This document shows positions 6,641 to 7,841 of a stretch of 7,841 nt of DNA, piece after piece. The DNA is taken from positions 1-7,841 of the forward strand of contig JAKBXD010000089.1 of assembly GCA_021840785.1 (NCBI GenBank). Direction: 5' to 3'. Each line of letters begins with the position of its first letter. Position 1 is the first letter of the stretch. The stretch is from Pseudomonadota bacterium (GTDB taxonomy: Bacteria > Pseudomonadota > Gammaproteobacteria > Acidithiobacillales > Acidithiobacillaceae). The notes under the pieces were generated by a model. That model ran no database searches. It had not been told where the DNA came from and worked only from the letters and a program-made list of their open reading frames with translations. The position numbers and the translations under genes are program-made.

Positions 6641-7429
6641 ATGTTCTCCAGTTTCATGATTAATACCTGGATAGCTGGCACTGCCATCGCGTTTGTCGCG
6701 GCTTTCGTCGGATTTTTTGTGGTGGCCAGGCGTTCGGCTTTTGCCGCCCATGCCCTACCGCTGGGAGCCTTTCCGGGGGCGGCGGCAGCCAACCTGATGG
6801 GGATCAACCCGCTGATCGGGCTGCTGATTTTTGTCGGAATAGGTGTTTTTCTTCTGCGCCAATTGGTGCGCATGGGGCGCCGCGATGTGGGTACGGGGCT
6901 GGTGTTGGTGCTGTTTCTGGGGATGGGTGCGTTGTTACTCAGTATGACCAGGGAGTATGCGCCGGCGGTATTTTCTTTGCTTTTCGGCGAGGTGCTGGGG
7001 GTGAGCGACGCAGATTTGCTGCCCATACTGGGTATTTGCGCGCTAGTGGTTATGGGGATCTCTCTGTATTTTCGGCCACTCTTGCTGGATTCGACTTTTC
7101 CCGATCTGGCGGCCTTGCAGGGGATCCGTGCCGCACGCATGGATCTGGTGTTCCTGACCTTGCTGGCCTTGGTGACTGCCACGGCTTTGCCGGTTGTGGG
7201 CGCCTTTTTGGTGTTCACCCTGCTGGTCGGCCCGCCAGCTGCCGCCCAGGCGTTGAGCGGCAATCCCATGCGCGTGCTGATGCTATCCGTGATGCTTGCA
7301 GAGGGTTGTATCTGGAGCGCCATTGTGCTTTCTTACTGGACCAACTGGCCCATCGGTTTTTTTGTCGGGAGCATCGGCGCGGGCTTGTTTACGGTGGCGC
7401 GTTCTTACCGGCACTGGAATCAGCGTTGA
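6641..7429 (+). CDS. Metal-ion ABC transporter permease 2 (ABC-3 family)
   Basis: Second ABC-3 permease, 262 aa, paralogous to permease 1 but clearly diverged. It has the matching motifs RRSAFAAHALPLGAFPGAAA (30-49), FSLLFGEVLGVSDADL (111-126), FPDLAALQGIRAARMDL (154-170) and GAFLVFTLLVGPPAAAQALS (188-207), plus about eight hydrophobic segments. ATG at 6641 is 3 nt after the stop of permease 1, so translation is probably coupled; there is no strong ribosome binding site. Last gene of the operon. It ends 30 bp from the convergent gene at 7460, and no hairpin plus T-run terminator is visible in that gap. Two unequal permeases are typical of TroCD/SitCD/YfeCD-type systems, whereas ZnuABC uses a single ZnuB. 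Confidence 0.92.
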   Translation: MFSSFMINTWIAGTAIAFVAAFVGFFVVARRSAFAAHALPLGAFPGAAAANLMGINPLIGLLIFVGIGVFLLRQLVRMGRRDVGTGLVLVLFLGMGALLLSMTREYAPAVFSLLFGEVLGVSDADLLPILGICALVVMGISLYFRPLLLDSTFPDLAALQGIRAARMDLVFLTLLALVTATALPVVGAFLVFTLLVGPPAAAQALSGNPMRVLMLSVMLAEGCIWSAIVLSYWTNWPIGFFVGSIGAGLFTVARSYRHWNQR

Positions 7430-7459
7430 TTCAGCACCCTCAAACTGCCGGATTTTGGA

Positions 7460-7841
7460 TTAATCGTTATCAGGGAGTTCCGGCCTTTCCACCAGGGGTT
7501 CGATCTCCGGGGGGCCAAATTCCGGGCGCTCGATTTCGGGATGATGTAATACGGGAGGGAGCACGGGCATCCGCGGTATGATGGGGAAGTCAAAGTCCGT
7601 GGGGTTGACGCTGAAAATGACCCGCTCTGCGTTGACGACCCCCGGTGCCTGGACCCTCCCCTCGATGGCGACCATGCTGCCTGCCCGCATGTCCGCGGCA
7701 TCCCCGTTTTCATAGAGGGTGTGGTGGTTCTCCACCAGGGATACCCCGTGGGTGGTCCATCCATCCGTTCCGCGATCCAGGTAACCCAGCAGTGACACCC
7801 GGTTGCCGACCTCCTGCGCTGCCAGCGCAGTGGGGCTTATA
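7460..7841 (-). CDS. Probable exported protein with beta-rich (OB-fold-like) core and Pro/Glu-rich tail, 5' end outside window
   Basis: I do not recognise this gene with certainty. The frame is open to the right edge, so the start lies outside. A GTG at 7798 exists, but the codons before it read ISPTALAAQEVGNR, which resembles the end of a signal peptide (ALA followed by AQE). Export to the periplasm is therefore likely, and the true start is probably a few tens of bases beyond 7841. The next 65 residues (VSLLGYLD ... GSMVAIEGRV ... VVNAERVIFSV) have the alternating hydrophobic, Gly-spaced pattern of small OB-fold or DUF5666-like beta barrels; this is inferred from pattern only. The last 40 residues are Pro/Glu-rich, with the repeated units PEIERPEF, PEIEPLVE and RPELP and a His pair. 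The gene is convergent with the metal transporter. Codon use looks like its neighbours. Confidence 0.65.
   Translation of the reverse strand, partial: ISPTALAAQEVGNRVSLLGYLDRGTDGWTTHGVSLVENHHTLYENGDAADMRAGSMVAIEGRVQAPGVVNAERVIFSVNPTDFDFPIIPRMPVLPPVLHHPEIERPEFGPPEIEPLVERPELPDND

Noticed and set aside
6553..7323. Minus-strand open frame (256 codons) opposite permease 2
   Set aside because: Composition is Ser/Thr/Arg/Pro-rich without domain signatures, while the plus strand has clear ABC-3 permease motifs.
7430..7459. Bidirectional terminator between the convergent genes
   Set aside because: No convincing inverted repeat with a T-run in these 30 bases.

Overview
The window looks like chromosomal DNA from a Gram-negative proteobacterium with moderately high GC. 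Supporting signs are the corC-lnt order, a TldE/PmbA homologue, and a periplasmic binding protein with a Sec signal peptide. The overall look suggests an Acidithiobacillus-like organism, but that is an inference from gene content and composition and was not tested by a search. No mobile element, CRISPR array, tRNA or rRNA is visible, and no stretch over 300 bases lacks a gene.

Layout. Left block, plus strand (1-2431): the 3' part of corC, whose reading frame enters from outside the window, overlaps lnt (apolipoprotein N-acyltransferase) by 4 bases (GTGA). lnt then runs head-on into pmbA (tldE; minus strand, 2367-3713), and the two 3' ends overlap by 65 bp. Between pmbA and the next gene lies a divergent regulatory region (3714-3996). 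It holds an 11-bp perfect hairpin, a near-consensus sigma70 promoter (TTGACA-N17-TAGATT), and a perfect 7+1+7 palindrome over the predicted transcription start.

Right block, plus strand (3997-7429): a compact four-gene operon for a metal-ion ABC transporter of the ZnuABC/TroABCD/SitABCD type. It encodes a periplasmic binding protein, an ATPase and two different ABC-3 family permeases, with gaps of 3 to 12 nt. The binding protein has the His-His-Glu-Asp ligand pattern of Mn/Fe-type proteins such as PsaA rather than the three-His pattern of ZnuA, and it lacks the ZnuA His-rich loop. Manganese or iron is therefore at least as likely a substrate as zinc. The palindrome is well placed for a metal-sensing repressor.

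Right edge: a convergent minus-strand gene, cut off at its 5' end, encodes a small, probably exported protein. It has a beta-rich (OB-fold-like) core and a Pro/Glu-rich tail.

No clearly new system was found. The points most worth following are the promoter/operator, the metal specificity, the unexplained hairpin, the lnt/pmbA overlap and the exported Pro/Glu-rich protein.
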